From an uncultured Prevotellaceae bacterium (GTDB lineage Bacteria; Bacteroidota; Bacteroidia; Bacteroidales; Muribaculaceae), in the NCBI GenBank assembly GCA_900318345.1, contig ONKD01000009.1, positions 1 through 64,000 on the forward strand: a stretch of DNA of 64,000 bases, in the 5' to 3' direction. The notes under the pieces are model-generated. The model did no database searches. It was not told where the DNA came from and saw only the letters and a program-made list of their open reading frames with translations. This document shows, piece by piece, positions 17,695-25,952 of the stretch; position 1 is the first letter of the stretch, and the number at the start of each line of letters is the position of its first letter. A program made the translations under genes and the position numbers.

Positions 17695-19662
17695 TTATCT
17701 GATTGCGATTTTATAAGACTTGCCATTGAGCACCACCACATAGAAGCCAGGCTCCAGACTATAGCGGTTCTCGCCTGCCGCAAGCGTCAAGTCGCGGGAG
17801 GTGCCGTTGATAGCGACAAGCTGGGCGGTGCCGTCCTGGCGGGTATCGATGCACAGTGCATGATCCTCAATCCACACGCGGTCAGCGCTAGCCCTCAAGT
17901 CCTCAACGCCGGTGCTGTTAGTCACACTCGCGCGGCAATCGGCCACATGCCAGCCAGCGTTGTCGGCATCGCTCAACAAGATGCCAGTCAACACGATCTC
18001 AGCCTCGCTGGGCAAGGCGGCATCGGCACGAACGGTGATTGAGAACACGCCATCGTTGCTGTCATCAAGGGCGGTGCGACTGAGCGAGTACATCACGGTG
18101 CGTGACGTCGTGGCATCGAGAGCACAAGTCTCGTTGACATACCCCTGTGCCCCATGGCTGGCCACCAGAGTCAATCCCTGCGGCAGAACAATGTCACACT
18201 GCATTGAGCTGTAACCACTTGCATTTTCGAGTTTGACGGCCAGAGTGCGCTCCTCACCGGGTTGAATGTACACATCATCAAGATGCATCCTGTCGCCGGT
18301 ATCAGGCATCAATGTCGCTTTAAAGGATCCACCCATGATAATCGAGAGCACCGCATTGATATCCGAGATATTGATCTCGCCATCATCGTTCACATCGGCT
18401 CGACGCATGAATGCGTCATCATAAACATGGCCAAGGATGATGCTCACGAGAGCGTTGATATCGGCAATATTTACCTCACCATCGCCATTCACGTCACCAC
18501 GCAACCAGCCACTCTCGATCATGAACTCCTTCCACTGTTCGGCGGCTTTATATCTATCAACCGAGCCACTGGGAACCGTCAAGGGTATCGAACTCTGGTC
18601 CACGCCAGCCCAAACTTCCTCGCCCAGCTCGGGCACACGGCCGGCGCCGCTAGTCAGTTTTTCCAGGCCAGTCATGCCCGCCATGGAACGGGTTCCTAAC
18701 CATGTCATCGTCTCGGGCAGTTCCACCACCGACAGCGTTGACACGTTGTACAACGCATAGTCGCCAAAGGATTTCACACCCTTGAGATCCAGATTGCCGT
18801 TGATTGCGGTACCTGCCAACAGGTAATCATTGAGTTTGGCCAACTTACCGCCCAAATTCACCTCGGCAAGGCTGCTGGCATACAAGAATGCGCCGTCACC
18901 CAGGCTGGTCAGGCTATTTGGCATCTTAGCCGAGGTAACTGGCGTCAACACCATGACCCAGTCACCAACCTCAGTCAGATGCCTGCTCGTCGACAAGTCC
19001 AGGCTACTGATGTTGGTTCCTGCCAGGGCGCGCTCGCCTATCGACTGAATCGATGAGCCCAACTTGATAGTCTTCAAGGCAGGGCAATCCATCAATGCGG
19101 TAGCATCCAGTTTGCGCAAGCGGCTAGAAGAATCCACCTTGAGACTAGCCAGCGACGTGCAACGCATGAAGGCGCCATAGCCCACTACCTGCACGCTTGC
19201 AGGCAACTGAATGGCCGTCAATGACGTGCAGCCAGCAAAGGCAAAGTCAGCAATACTGTCGACCGTTGCAGGCAGCGTGATCGAGGCTAGATGTGAACAG
19301 CCGGCAAAAGACGCTTCTCCGATGGCCTTCAAGCCAGCCGGCAATGTCACGCTGGTCACTGGCAGGTCGGCAAAACTGCCCACTGGCAATACATCGGCTG
19401 CAAAATCCCAGCGCCAATAATGCCCCTCGGCCGTGCGGCAGGCCTCGATGCTCACGCTCTCCAGATCCACCGTTTGCAGCTTGTGGAGGTTATCTGAGAT
19501 GAAATAAAAATCCTCAGCATTCATCGAGCCCGTTACCTTCAAGGTTGTGATATCCATATTGGTAACCTTGCTCGACAAGCCACCAGCAGTATTAGACACC
19601 TCAAGCGCTTGAACGTGCATGGCCAGCTGCATCAGTATCGCGAAAATGATATTCTTGTTCAT
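17695..19662 (-). CDS. LRR exported protein with dockerin-like module, cohesin-like domain and C-terminal tail
   Basis: 655 residues from ATG 19662 (MNKNIIFAILMQLAMHVQAL, a signal peptide). An earlier in-frame start at 19767 lies upstream of the promoter and is rejected. Residues about 80-380 are BspA-type LRR_5 repeats. Residues about 387-450 are a dockerin-like pair with calcium loops DVNGDGEVNIADINAL and DVNDDGEINISDINAV. Residues about 462-577 (LAVKLENASGYSSMQCDIVL ... VFSITVRAD) look like a cohesin-type beta-sandwich. The C-terminus (GFYVVVLNGKSYKIAIR) is a T9SS type-A-like sorting tail. Family relations are by eye; function is unknown. Confidence 0.82.
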   Translation of the reverse strand: MNKNIIFAILMQLAMHVQALEVSNTAGGLSSKVTNMDITTLKVTGSMNAEDFYFISDNLHKLQTVDLESVSIEACRTAEGHYWRWDFAADVLPVGSFADLPVTSVTLPAGLKAIGEASFAGCSHLASITLPATVDSIADFAFAGCTSLTAIQLPASVQVVGYGAFMRCTSLASLKVDSSSRLRKLDATALMDCPALKTIKLGSSIQSIGERALAGTNISSLDLSTSRHLTEVGDWVMVLTPVTSAKMPNSLTSLGDGAFLYASSLAEVNLGGKLAKLNDYLLAGTAINGNLDLKGVKSFGDYALYNVSTLSVVELPETMTWLGTRSMAGMTGLEKLTSGAGRVPELGEEVWAGVDQSSIPLTVPSGSVDRYKAAEQWKEFMIESGWLRGDVNGDGEVNIADINALVSIILGHVYDDAFMRRADVNDDGEINISDINAVLSIIMGGSFKATLMPDTGDRMHLDDVYIQPGEERTLAVKLENASGYSSMQCDIVLPQGLTLVASHGAQGYVNETCALDATTSRTVMYSLSRTALDDSNDGVFSITVRADAALPSEAEIVLTGILLSDADNAGWHVADCRASVTNSTGVEDLRASADRVWIEDHALCIDTRQDGTAQLVAINGTSRDLTLAAGENRYSLEPGFYVVVLNGKSYKIAIR

Positions 19663-19693
19663 CTTATCATCATGATTAGTCGTGTTAAACATG

Positions 19694-19725
19694 CAAATAT
19701 AGTGCATTTTAAAGAAACAATGCAC
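19694..19725 (-). promoter_or_regulatory. Promoter with overlapping inverted repeat (putative operator)
   Basis: Minus-strand -7 box TATATTTG occupies 19694-19701. Directly upstream lies a perfect inverted repeat, GTGCATT (19702-19708) and AATGCAC (19719-19725), with a 10-bp spacer. It covers the -12 to -36 region. No TTG/TTTG is found at the usual distance, so an activator or repressor may act here. Confidence 0.5.
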
Positions 19726-19806
19726 AAATTTAACAAAAAATCCGCTGCCCGCTCCACAAACGCGCAAGGCCGCCCATGGCAGGAGTCATCCACCCTCCTG
19801 ATAAGA

Positions 19807-19838
19807 CAGCGCCGTCACTCCAGGGAGCAACGGCGCTG
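19807..19838 (-). terminator. Terminator of the upstream LRR gene
   Basis: CAGCGCCGT (19807-19815) pairs with ACGGCGCTG (19830-19838). It lies about 50 bp past the stop of the gene at 19889-21967. The following U-tract is weak (TCTTATC). Confidence 0.6.
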
Positions 19839-19888
19839 CTTGCTTCAATTCACCTCAGGATTAATCCTGAATGGTATAAAACCATTTT

Positions 19889-21967
19889 TTACTTCATGAC
19901 CTTCACGGTTGTGGTAGTACCATCGGTGTAGGTGGTCACAACGATGTTGACACCGTCGAACGGGGTCTCGCTCTCCTGACCAGCCACGTTGATGTAGCGC
20001 ACACCGGCAATCTGCTTGTCGATTGTCACTTGCTCAACGCCCGAATTGTTGTTCATCATGGCCATTGCATCGGCGGCCAGATAAGTCATGTGGTTGGGAG
20101 TTACCAGCAGCACGTTGGCCAGCGTCATTGAGGCATCCTGTGCATCAAAGTCATCGTCGGCGGCAAGCGTCAAGCGAACGATATTGCCCTCGGTGCCCTC
20201 ATAGGACTTAAGCTCCATCGAGGCGCCAATGATTGTGTAGATGTTCTCCTCAATCTCGTGCTGGAGAGTGTAATAGCCGTGACTTTCACCACGGTTGACG
20301 CCCTCGGCGTTAACGAGCTTCACACCCTGGGGCAGCACGACCTCGCACTGCATGGCGGTGTACTCATGCTCATCGTTGTTAAGGGCAACATCAACAGTGC
20401 AGGTGCTGCCAGCAGTGAGGTTGATAGCTTCCATGCTCAGCACATCGCTGGTGGTGAGGCAAAGCTCGCCGGCAAGCGCATGCAGGCGTTGCATCGACTT
20501 CTTGGCGTTGCCCGACAGCAGCATATCGATAAGTGCAGTCACGTCGGAAATCGAGATGGAGCCATCCTGGGTCAGGTCAGCAGCCTTCTCGTTGATATCG
20601 CCACCGCTCAGCAGGTAGTCGATAAGCGTGGTCACGTCCGAAATCGTCACGAAACCATCATTATTCACATCACCCAAGATGAATTCATCATCCTGGAAGA
20701 AGAAGTTCATCCATTGGTCAGCATCACGGTAGCGGTTAGTGCTCTCGGCATCAGGAGCGATGAGAGGCACTGACGGCTGATCCACACCAGCCCAAACCTC
20801 CTGGCCCAGTGCAGGCACCTCGCTCGCGTCGGTCTTGAGCACCTTCATGCCGATCATACCAGCCATAGCGCGGTCGCCCAGATAAACGACGGTCGAGGGC
20901 AGCCTCATCGTGTCGATTTCCTGGCTATCGTTATAGAACGCGTAGTTGCCGATGTGGGTCACACCATTCCTGAGCATGTTGCCCAAGTGCAGCTCACCAT
21001 CACCAGCAAAGGTGAAGTCATTGATGTGGTTAATCGTGCGATGACGGCCAGGAGCGCCACGGCGTGTGGTGCCATCCTGGGGCGCACCGGGAAATACAAC
21101 ACTCGAAAGCGACGGATTGTGTGAGAAGGCACCCTCGCCCAGGGTGGTCATGCCGTCGGGCAGCTGGATGCTCGTCAGTTGGGTTTGAGCCATGGCCCAG
21201 TCGCCAATGGTAGCAACCCCCAACGAGGCAACATCGATGCTGGCAAGGCCCGAGTTAATGAAGGCCTCCTCGTCGATGCGGCTGATCCTGCAAGCGGGAT
21301 TAAAGTTCAGCGTCGTCAAGGCAGTGCAGCCATTGAACACACCCCTGAGGATGTAGCCCACATTGGCGCCAACCGATACATTGTTCAAGCGGTAATCACC
21401 CAAGAAAGCAAAGTCACCGATGAACTTGGAGTTGATGACAGCACTTGTCATTGACTCGCAGCGCGAGAAGACGCCCTTGCCCATCACCTCAACCGATTGC
21501 GGCAGCTCAATGCTGGTCAAGCCGCAGCCCGAGAAGGCATAGTCACCAATATAAACCAGTGTCGAGGGCAGCGTGATGCTCGTGAGCTGATTGCAGCCCG
21601 CAAAAGCGGCATAATTGATTGACTCAAGGTTGACCGGCAATTTCACCGTGGTCAGCTTCTTGCCAAAAAACGCGGTGCGGGGAATCTCGTTGCCGGCATA
21701 GGTGGTAACAGTGCCATAGAGCGCTGAGCCACTGTTTACCGGAACGATTGTCGCCTGGCTCAAGTCAATTGAGGTAAGCTCATTGAGTGAATTGGTGATA
21801 AACAAGAAATCACGGGCATCCATCGTGCCGTTAACCACTAGCGTGGTGATATTCAAGTTGTTATTCACTTTCTGGGCTAGTTGACCCGCAGTGTTATTCA
21901 CGATCAAAGCTTGTGAACTCAGTGTCGTGAGAGCCGCCATAAGCAGCATGAAAAACCATTTTCGCAT
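19889..21967 (-). CDS. LRR exported protein with dockerin-like module, cohesin-like domain and KVMK tail
   Basis: 692 residues from ATG 21967 (MRKWFFMLLMAALTTLSSQA, a signal peptide). It is the paralogue of the gene at 17695-19662: both begin with NNTAGxLxxKV after the signal, and share LRRs ending EVWAGVDQxSxPL. Residues about 430-487 are the dockerin-like pair (DVNNDGFVTISDVTTLIDYL, TQDGSISISDVTALIDML). Residues about 512-625 are cohesin-like (CTVDVALNNDEHEYTAMQCE). The last 50 residues (GVRYINVAGQE ... TTYTDGTTTTVKVMK) form the tail shared with the genes at 54206, 56154 and 59185. Own promoter upstream. Confidence 0.84.
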   Translation of the reverse strand: MRKWFFMLLMAALTTLSSQALIVNNTAGQLAQKVNNNLNITTLVVNGTMDARDFLFITNSLNELTSIDLSQATIVPVNSGSALYGTVTTYAGNEIPRTAFFGKKLTTVKLPVNLESINYAAFAGCNQLTSITLPSTLVYIGDYAFSGCGLTSIELPQSVEVMGKGVFSRCESMTSAVINSKFIGDFAFLGDYRLNNVSVGANVGYILRGVFNGCTALTTLNFNPACRISRIDEEAFINSGLASIDVASLGVATIGDWAMAQTQLTSIQLPDGMTTLGEGAFSHNPSLSSVVFPGAPQDGTTRRGAPGRHRTINHINDFTFAGDGELHLGNMLRNGVTHIGNYAFYNDSQEIDTMRLPSTVVYLGDRAMAGMIGMKVLKTDASEVPALGQEVWAGVDQPSVPLIAPDAESTNRYRDADQWMNFFFQDDEFILGDVNNDGFVTISDVTTLIDYLLSGGDINEKAADLTQDGSISISDVTALIDMLLSGNAKKSMQRLHALAGELCLTTSDVLSMEAINLTAGSTCTVDVALNNDEHEYTAMQCEVVLPQGVKLVNAEGVNRGESHGYYTLQHEIEENIYTIIGASMELKSYEGTEGNIVRLTLAADDDFDAQDASMTLANVLLVTPNHMTYLAADAMAMMNNNSGVEQVTIDKQIAGVRYINVAGQESETPFDGVNIVVTTYTDGTTTTVKVMK

Positions 21968-22012
21968 ATTGTATCTCTTGTTGTTTTGATTTACTATATT
22001 TGATTTAACCTG

Positions 22013-22041
22013 CAAATGTACACATTTTTTTACTGGTACAA
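22013..22041 (-). promoter_or_regulatory. Promoter of the 692-residue LRR protein
   Basis: Minus-strand TACATTTG (22013-22020) with TTG at 22039-22041, an 18-bp spacer. The predicted start near 22006 excludes the in-frame start codon at 22015 and supports ATG 21967. Confidence 0.65.
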
Positions 22042-22184
22042 TGTCATTTAACTATTTTTTTGCTTTTTAAACCATGATGGAAGAGGCCAGCACAAGGCCG
22101 TCCTATCGATATCTGTTACCCCTTCCAGCACCCTGACCATGCAAAAATATTCTTAAAAATAGGTACTCGCACAAGAATTATTGC

Positions 22185-22192
22185 TAACTTTG
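22185..22192 (+). promoter_or_regulatory. -7 box immediately before ispB
   Basis: TAACTTTG fits TAnnTTTG and ends only 6 bp before the ATG at 22199, implying an almost leaderless mRNA. No TTG/TTTG is found at the usual -33 position, so confidence is moderate. Confidence 0.5.
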
Positions 22193-22198
22193 CAGCCC

Positions 22199-23176
22199 AT
22201 GGCAGTAACGCTGGAACATATACAAAAACAGTTAAGTCACGAACTTGACGCCCTCAGCACAATCATCACCCAGACGCTGAGGAGCGATAGCGAGTTGACT
22301 AACAGCATCGTAACCAATTATCTCAAGAGTAAAGGCAAGATGCTGAGGCCCATCGTCGCCCTGCTCAGCGCCAAATTCTTTGGGGGCATCAACGATAAGG
22401 CCCTCCAGGGTGCTGCCGCCCTCGAGATGCTGCACAACGCATCGCTCATCCACGACGACATCATCGACGAGGCCACCGAGCGACGCGGACTGCCCACCAT
22501 CAACAGCGTGTGGAGCAACCACGTGGCCGTGCTCGTGGGCGACTTCTTTGTCACGGGAGCCTTGCGCTGCGGCGTTGCCACGGGCGATCCACGCATCCTC
22601 TCGGCCCTGGCCGACATGGGTCGCGACCTGTCGCTTGGCGAGATTGACCAGGTTGACATCGCCCGCAACCGCAATATCGACGAGGCCATCTACATGGACA
22701 TCATCCGCGACAAGACGGCATCGTTGTTTGAGTGCTGTGCCGCCGTGGGCGGATATGCCAACGACGCCGCCCCCGAGGCCATCGACGAGATGAAGCATTT
22801 TGCGCGCCTGCTTGGCCTGTGTTTCCAAATCAAGGATGACACCTTCGACTACTTTCACAACCCCATCATCGGCAAGCCCACGGGCAACGACCTGCGCGAG
22901 GGCAAGATTACGTTGCCGCTCATCTATGCGCTGGGGCGCACCGATCTGCCCGAGCACGATGAGATGCTGCAACTCGTCAAGAAGGAGAACCTGTCGAGCG
23001 AGGACATCGACCGCCTCATCAACTTTGCCAAGGAAGCAGGAGGTATCGACTATGCTTACCAGACCATGAAACGGCTGCGCGACGAGGCTGGGCAGATTCT
23101 CGCCCCCCATGCTCCTAACGACACGGTCAAGGAATTCATGGAAATCTTTGACTACGTCATCGAGCGCAAACTCTAG
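22199..23176 (+). CDS. ispB: Trans-polyprenyl diphosphate synthase (octaprenyl/heptaprenyl type)
   Basis: 325 residues from ATG 22199 (MAVTLEHIQKQLSHELDALS). GKMLRPIVALL is the substrate-binding start, and LIHDDIIDEATERRGLPTIN holds the first Asp-rich motif (DDIID). CFQIKDDTFDYF holds the second Asp-rich motif. It elongates isoprenyl diphosphates, probably for the menaquinone side chain; chain length cannot be read. A TTG at 22181 lies upstream of the promoter box and is rejected. Own terminator at 23197-23219. Confidence 0.93.
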   Translation: MAVTLEHIQKQLSHELDALSTIITQTLRSDSELTNSIVTNYLKSKGKMLRPIVALLSAKFFGGINDKALQGAAALEMLHNASLIHDDIIDEATERRGLPTINSVWSNHVAVLVGDFFVTGALRCGVATGDPRILSALADMGRDLSLGEIDQVDIARNRNIDEAIYMDIIRDKTASLFECCAAVGGYANDAAPEAIDEMKHFARLLGLCFQIKDDTFDYFHNPIIGKPTGNDLREGKITLPLIYALGRTDLPEHDEMLQLVKKENLSSEDIDRLINFAKEAGGIDYAYQTMKRLRDEAGQILAPHAPNDTVKEFMEIFDYVIERKL

Positions 23177-23196
23177 TCCCACCCGCGCGACTGCCG

Positions 23197-23219
23197 ACCG
23201 AGGTCATACCCTCCTCGGT
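23197..23219 (+). terminator. Terminator of ispB
   Basis: ACCGAG (23197-23202) pairs with CTCGGT (23214-23219), followed by TTTT. Confidence 0.6.
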
Positions 23220-23286
23220 TTTCCACATGTTATTATCGTCATTTTTCCCCTCAGTTTTATTAGCGTCCAAATACTATTTTTGGGGC

Positions 23287-23442
23287 TTCACCCACAATCA
23301 TTTTGTTATATTTTCAGTAATTTCCTGACTTCGTCAATGCGTCATCCTAGGTTGCATTTCACTTTTTCCCGATATTGAACAGCGGTTCAATATCTAACAG
23401 AACCGATAAAACAGTTTGGGTGAATCATTGACGAAGTCAGGA
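23287..23442. repeat. Nested inverted-repeat element (MITE-like)
   Basis: Three symmetric pairs are seen. TTCACCCA (23287-23294) matches TGGGTGAA (23417-23424). A perfect 17-bp pair lies at 23323-23339 and 23426-23442 (outer end TCCTGACTTCG). A perfect hairpin has stem GATATTGAAC (23371-23380), loop AGCG, and stem GTTCAATATC (23385-23394). No ORF or target-site duplication is visible. The right arm adjoins a truncated coding remnant, so this could be a small non-autonomous element or a transcriptional structure. Confidence 0.55.
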
Positions 23443-23659
23443 GGGCGAGGACGGTATCTACACCTTGACCTTGGATAGTAAATACCTCACTGAGGGCACC
23501 GATATCTATTTCAAGGTTTTCCAAGACCATTCTACCGAGGTATCATGGCCCGCCGAGAACTGGTGGTACTATATTAGCGAAACCGGTGTTTACAGTTTTG
23601 TGGTCACTTTCAATCCTAGTAATGGCGAAATCACCTTCACTGCCACCAAGGTATTGTGA
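23432..23659 (+). pseudogene. 3' remnant of a SusE/F-like exported protein
   Basis: Open frame from 23432 to a TGA at 23657-23659, with no proper start; the frame enters from the right arm of the inverted repeat. The encoded text, EDGIYTLTLDSKYLTEG ... TGVYSFVVTFNPSNGEITF, resembles the last beta-sandwich domain of SusE/SusF-type proteins and residues 340-440 of the protein at 2636. About 75 residues remain. Signal peptide and N-terminal domains are missing, so the 5' part has probably been lost. A TTG at 23465 could start translation but the product would lack an export signal. Confidence 0.6.
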
Positions 23660-23685
23660 GCCATCTTATCAAACCAACTGAACTT

Positions 23686-23727
23686 AAAAGGAGGATGAAT
23701 CCCATTGACGAGGTTCACCCTCCTTTT
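23686..23727 (+). terminator. Hairpin terminator after the remnant gene
   Basis: AAAAGGAGGATGAA pairs, with one mismatch, with TTCACCCTCCTTTT. It is followed by a T-tract. It lies 27 bp after the remnant stop, which supports the idea that a real gene once ended here. Confidence 0.65.
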
Positions 23728-23807
23728 TCCAGTCTCAAAATGGGCACTCCGAAAAGTGATGCATTCTCTGAACTCACGGGTGTACTAGAGCCTATAGACA
23801 ACAAAAA

Positions 23808-23830
23808 AGGAACCCTGATTAAGGATTCCT
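23808..23830 (-). terminator. Terminator of tRNA-Asp
   Basis: AGGAACC (23808-23814) pairs, with one mismatch, with GGATTCCT (23823-23830). On the minus strand it is followed by TTTTTT. Confidence 0.6.
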
Positions 23831-23834
23831 CTTT

Positions 23835-23911
23835 TGGCGGTGTGTACGTGACTCGAACACGCGACCCCCTGCGTGACAGGCAGGTATTCTAACCAACTGA
23901 ACTAACACACC
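23835..23911 (-). tRNA. tRNA-Asp (GTC), CCA encoded
   Basis: Minus-strand cloverleaf. The acceptor GGTGTGT pairs with ACACACC. Anticodon loop CTGTCAC gives GTC, the T arm includes GTTCGAGTC, and the discriminator is G. CCA is encoded at 23837-23835, unlike the tRNA-Pro at 1014. Confidence 0.95.
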
Positions 23912-24020
23912 ATGTTACAAATCTCGCGAAATGCGGTGCAAAGATAATGCAAATGTTTTCAATCCTGCAAATATTTCGACAATTTTTTACTAAAAAGAGG
24001 TCATTTTTAGCTAAAGTCGC

Positions 24021-25313
24021 TTATTTTTTCTCATCTTCATCGCCAATGATGTCCACACGAACGAGCTCAATGCGCGCTGCCGTCTTACGCTCGATAGTGA
24101 ATCGGTAGGGCGGCAAGTCAAACACTTCGCCCACATTGGGGATGGCCTCGTTCTCGGCCAGCAGGTAGCCAGCGAGGGTCTGGTAGTCATCGCTCTCGGG
24201 GATGTCGAGGTGGAACCGCTCATTGATTTCCTCAATCTCCATGCGCCCCGAGAATTCATAGCTAGTCTCGCTCAGCTGGCGTGCCGTGAGGCGGTTGCGG
24301 TCGTGCTCGTCCTCAATCTCGCCAAAGATCTCTTCCACGAGGTCCTCGAGTGTGACCATGCCGCTGGTGCCGCCAAACTCATCGATGACGATGGCCAGGG
24401 AGCGCTTCTCGTCCATGAGCTGCTGCATCATCTTGCGGGCCAACAACGTCTCGGGAGCAAAGACGACGGGCTTGAGGCGCGTCTTCCAGTCCACATCGGT
24501 GACAAAAAGCTCACTCACCTGGATGAACCCGATGACATCGTCGATGTTCTCTTTATAAACCACAATCTTGGACAGGCCCGAGCGGGTGAACAGCTTGACG
24601 AGGTCAGCACGCTCGGTGTCCTCGACGTTGACGGCGACAATCTCGTTGCGCGGCACCATGCAGTCGCGCAGCCTCGTGTCACTGAAGTCAAGCGCATTCT
24701 CAAAGATTTTCACCTCGCGCTCGACGGTCTTGTTCTCATCCTCACGCTTGTCGATGTTCTCCTGCAGATAGGCGTCCAGCTCATCGACCGTGAGCAGCCT
24801 CATGCGCGTGGAGTCGATCTTGATGCCAAACAGTTTCATCAGCGCTGCCGACATCCACTCGGTGAAGCGCGAGATGGGATAGAGCAGGCAATAGACCATG
24901 AACAGGGGCACCGATGCCGTGCGCAACGAGGCATTGGGGTTGATGCGGAATATCGTTTTGGGCACAAACTCGCCAAAGATGAGGATGATCAATGTGGCGA
25001 TAAGGGTCTGGACCAGCAACAGCACGGCCTCGTTGTGTATCCACTGCTCGAGCGGTATCGTGAGCAACTTGGCCATCGCCATCGAGTAGACGATATTGGC
25101 GATATTGTTGCCGATGAGCAGCGTGGAGATAAACATCTCGCGGTTGCGGTAATAGATGTTGAGAATGCGGTTGACGATACCGCCTCGCGCCATCTCAATC
25201 TCGGCCCGCACCTTGTTGGAACTGACAAAGGCGATCTCCATGCCCGAGAAAAATGCCGAGCACAACAGCGCGATAAGCGCAATGACGAGCGGTGTTGTAT
25301 AAACTGGATCCAA
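24021..25313 (-). CDS. CNNM/CorC-family transporter with CBS domains
   Basis: 430 residues. The N-terminal CNNM/DUF21 domain has about four membrane segments with FFSGMEIAFVSSNKVR and STLLIGNNIANIV. Two CBS domains follow (RDCMVPRNEIVAV; IVIDEFGGTSGMVTLEDLVE), then a CorC_HlyC domain (PESDDYQTLAGYLL). The family is linked to Mg/Co efflux and was formerly called haemolysin-like. It is last in the coaX-OMP-lptC-CNNM operon, 36 bp from lptC. A second family member (gldE) lies at 39440. Confidence 0.92.
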   Translation of the reverse strand: MDPVYTTPLVIALIALLCSAFFSGMEIAFVSSNKVRAEIEMARGGIVNRILNIYYRNREMFISTLLIGNNIANIVYSMAMAKLLTIPLEQWIHNEAVLLLVQTLIATLIILIFGEFVPKTIFRINPNASLRTASVPLFMVYCLLYPISRFTEWMSAALMKLFGIKIDSTRMRLLTVDELDAYLQENIDKREDENKTVEREVKIFENALDFSDTRLRDCMVPRNEIVAVNVEDTERADLVKLFTRSGLSKIVVYKENIDDVIGFIQVSELFVTDVDWKTRLKPVVFAPETLLARKMMQQLMDEKRSLAIVIDEFGGTSGMVTLEDLVEEIFGEIEDEHDRNRLTARQLSETSYEFSGRMEIEEINERFHLDIPESDDYQTLAGYLLAENEAIPNVGEVFDLPPYRFTIERKTAARIELVRVDIIGDEDEKK

Positions 25314-25349
25314 AATGCTGTCGCTATTGATGGTTTCTATTAGGTTTCA

Positions 25350-25946
25350 TTATTGCATCGGGCGCGGCTTGTTACCGCTGCCGGGATGTGGCATGCGGCT
25401 CTCGTCAATCGGGAAAATCGCCTCGACCTGACGCAACTGGTAGGTGGTCAGTTTTTCGTTGGACTCATATCCATAGCCCTCGATGATGCGGCCCTGTTTC
25501 TCGATGTGGATAAACGCATCGCTGTACAACCGGTGCTCGTGCTGATTCCACATGAGTTCATCGGTGAGCACAACATCATTGTTCACGTTAGTGATGCGCA
25601 CATTGCCCGTGAGGGTCCACAGGGCCTTGTCCTTGTCAAAGTAGGCCGAGTCACACTTGATGGTGGAAACGGGTTTGTAGTTGTTGTCCAGTTCCTCACA
25701 AGTCACACCCTTAGGGAAGGTCCAGTGCGGCACCTTAGCCTCCTCATACATGTTCCACAGCTTGGTGGCGATGCGGTAGCGGGTGTGGCCCGAGTCGCTG
25801 ATGACCGTCTCCACATCGGTTGTGGACATGGTGGGCACTGCCTCGGGATCGGTGGGATGATCTACCATGGTGGTTGCACTGTCCTTACAGCCAGCAAGCA
25901 GGGTCACCACAACAATCACAAGCGCTATGTGCAACAGGCATCTCAC
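25350..25946 (-). CDS. lptC: LptC-type lipopolysaccharide export lipoprotein
   Basis: 198 residues. The lipobox LLAGC puts the lipid on Cys20; Bacteroidetes LptC is commonly a lipoprotein rather than a single-pass protein. The core (HTRYRIATKLWNMYEEAKVPHW split over two strands, then SAYFDKDKALWTLTGNV and DELMWNQHEHRLYSD) matches the LptC/OstA-like fold. It bridges the inner-membrane LptBFG pump to LptA. It starts 7 bp after the OMP gene. Confidence 0.88.
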   Translation of the reverse strand: MRCLLHIALVIVVVTLLAGCKDSATTMVDHPTDPEAVPTMSTTDVETVISDSGHTRYRIATKLWNMYEEAKVPHWTFPKGVTCEELDNNYKPVSTIKCDSAYFDKDKALWTLTGNVRITNVNNDVVLTDELMWNQHEHRLYSDAFIHIEKQGRIIEGYGYESNEKLTTYQLRQVEAIFPIDESRMPHPGSGNKPRPMQ

Positions 25947-25952
25947 AGCAGG

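Noticed and set aside
22232-23182. A 316-codon minus-strand frame
   Set aside because: Antisense of ispB, which has both Asp-rich motifs.
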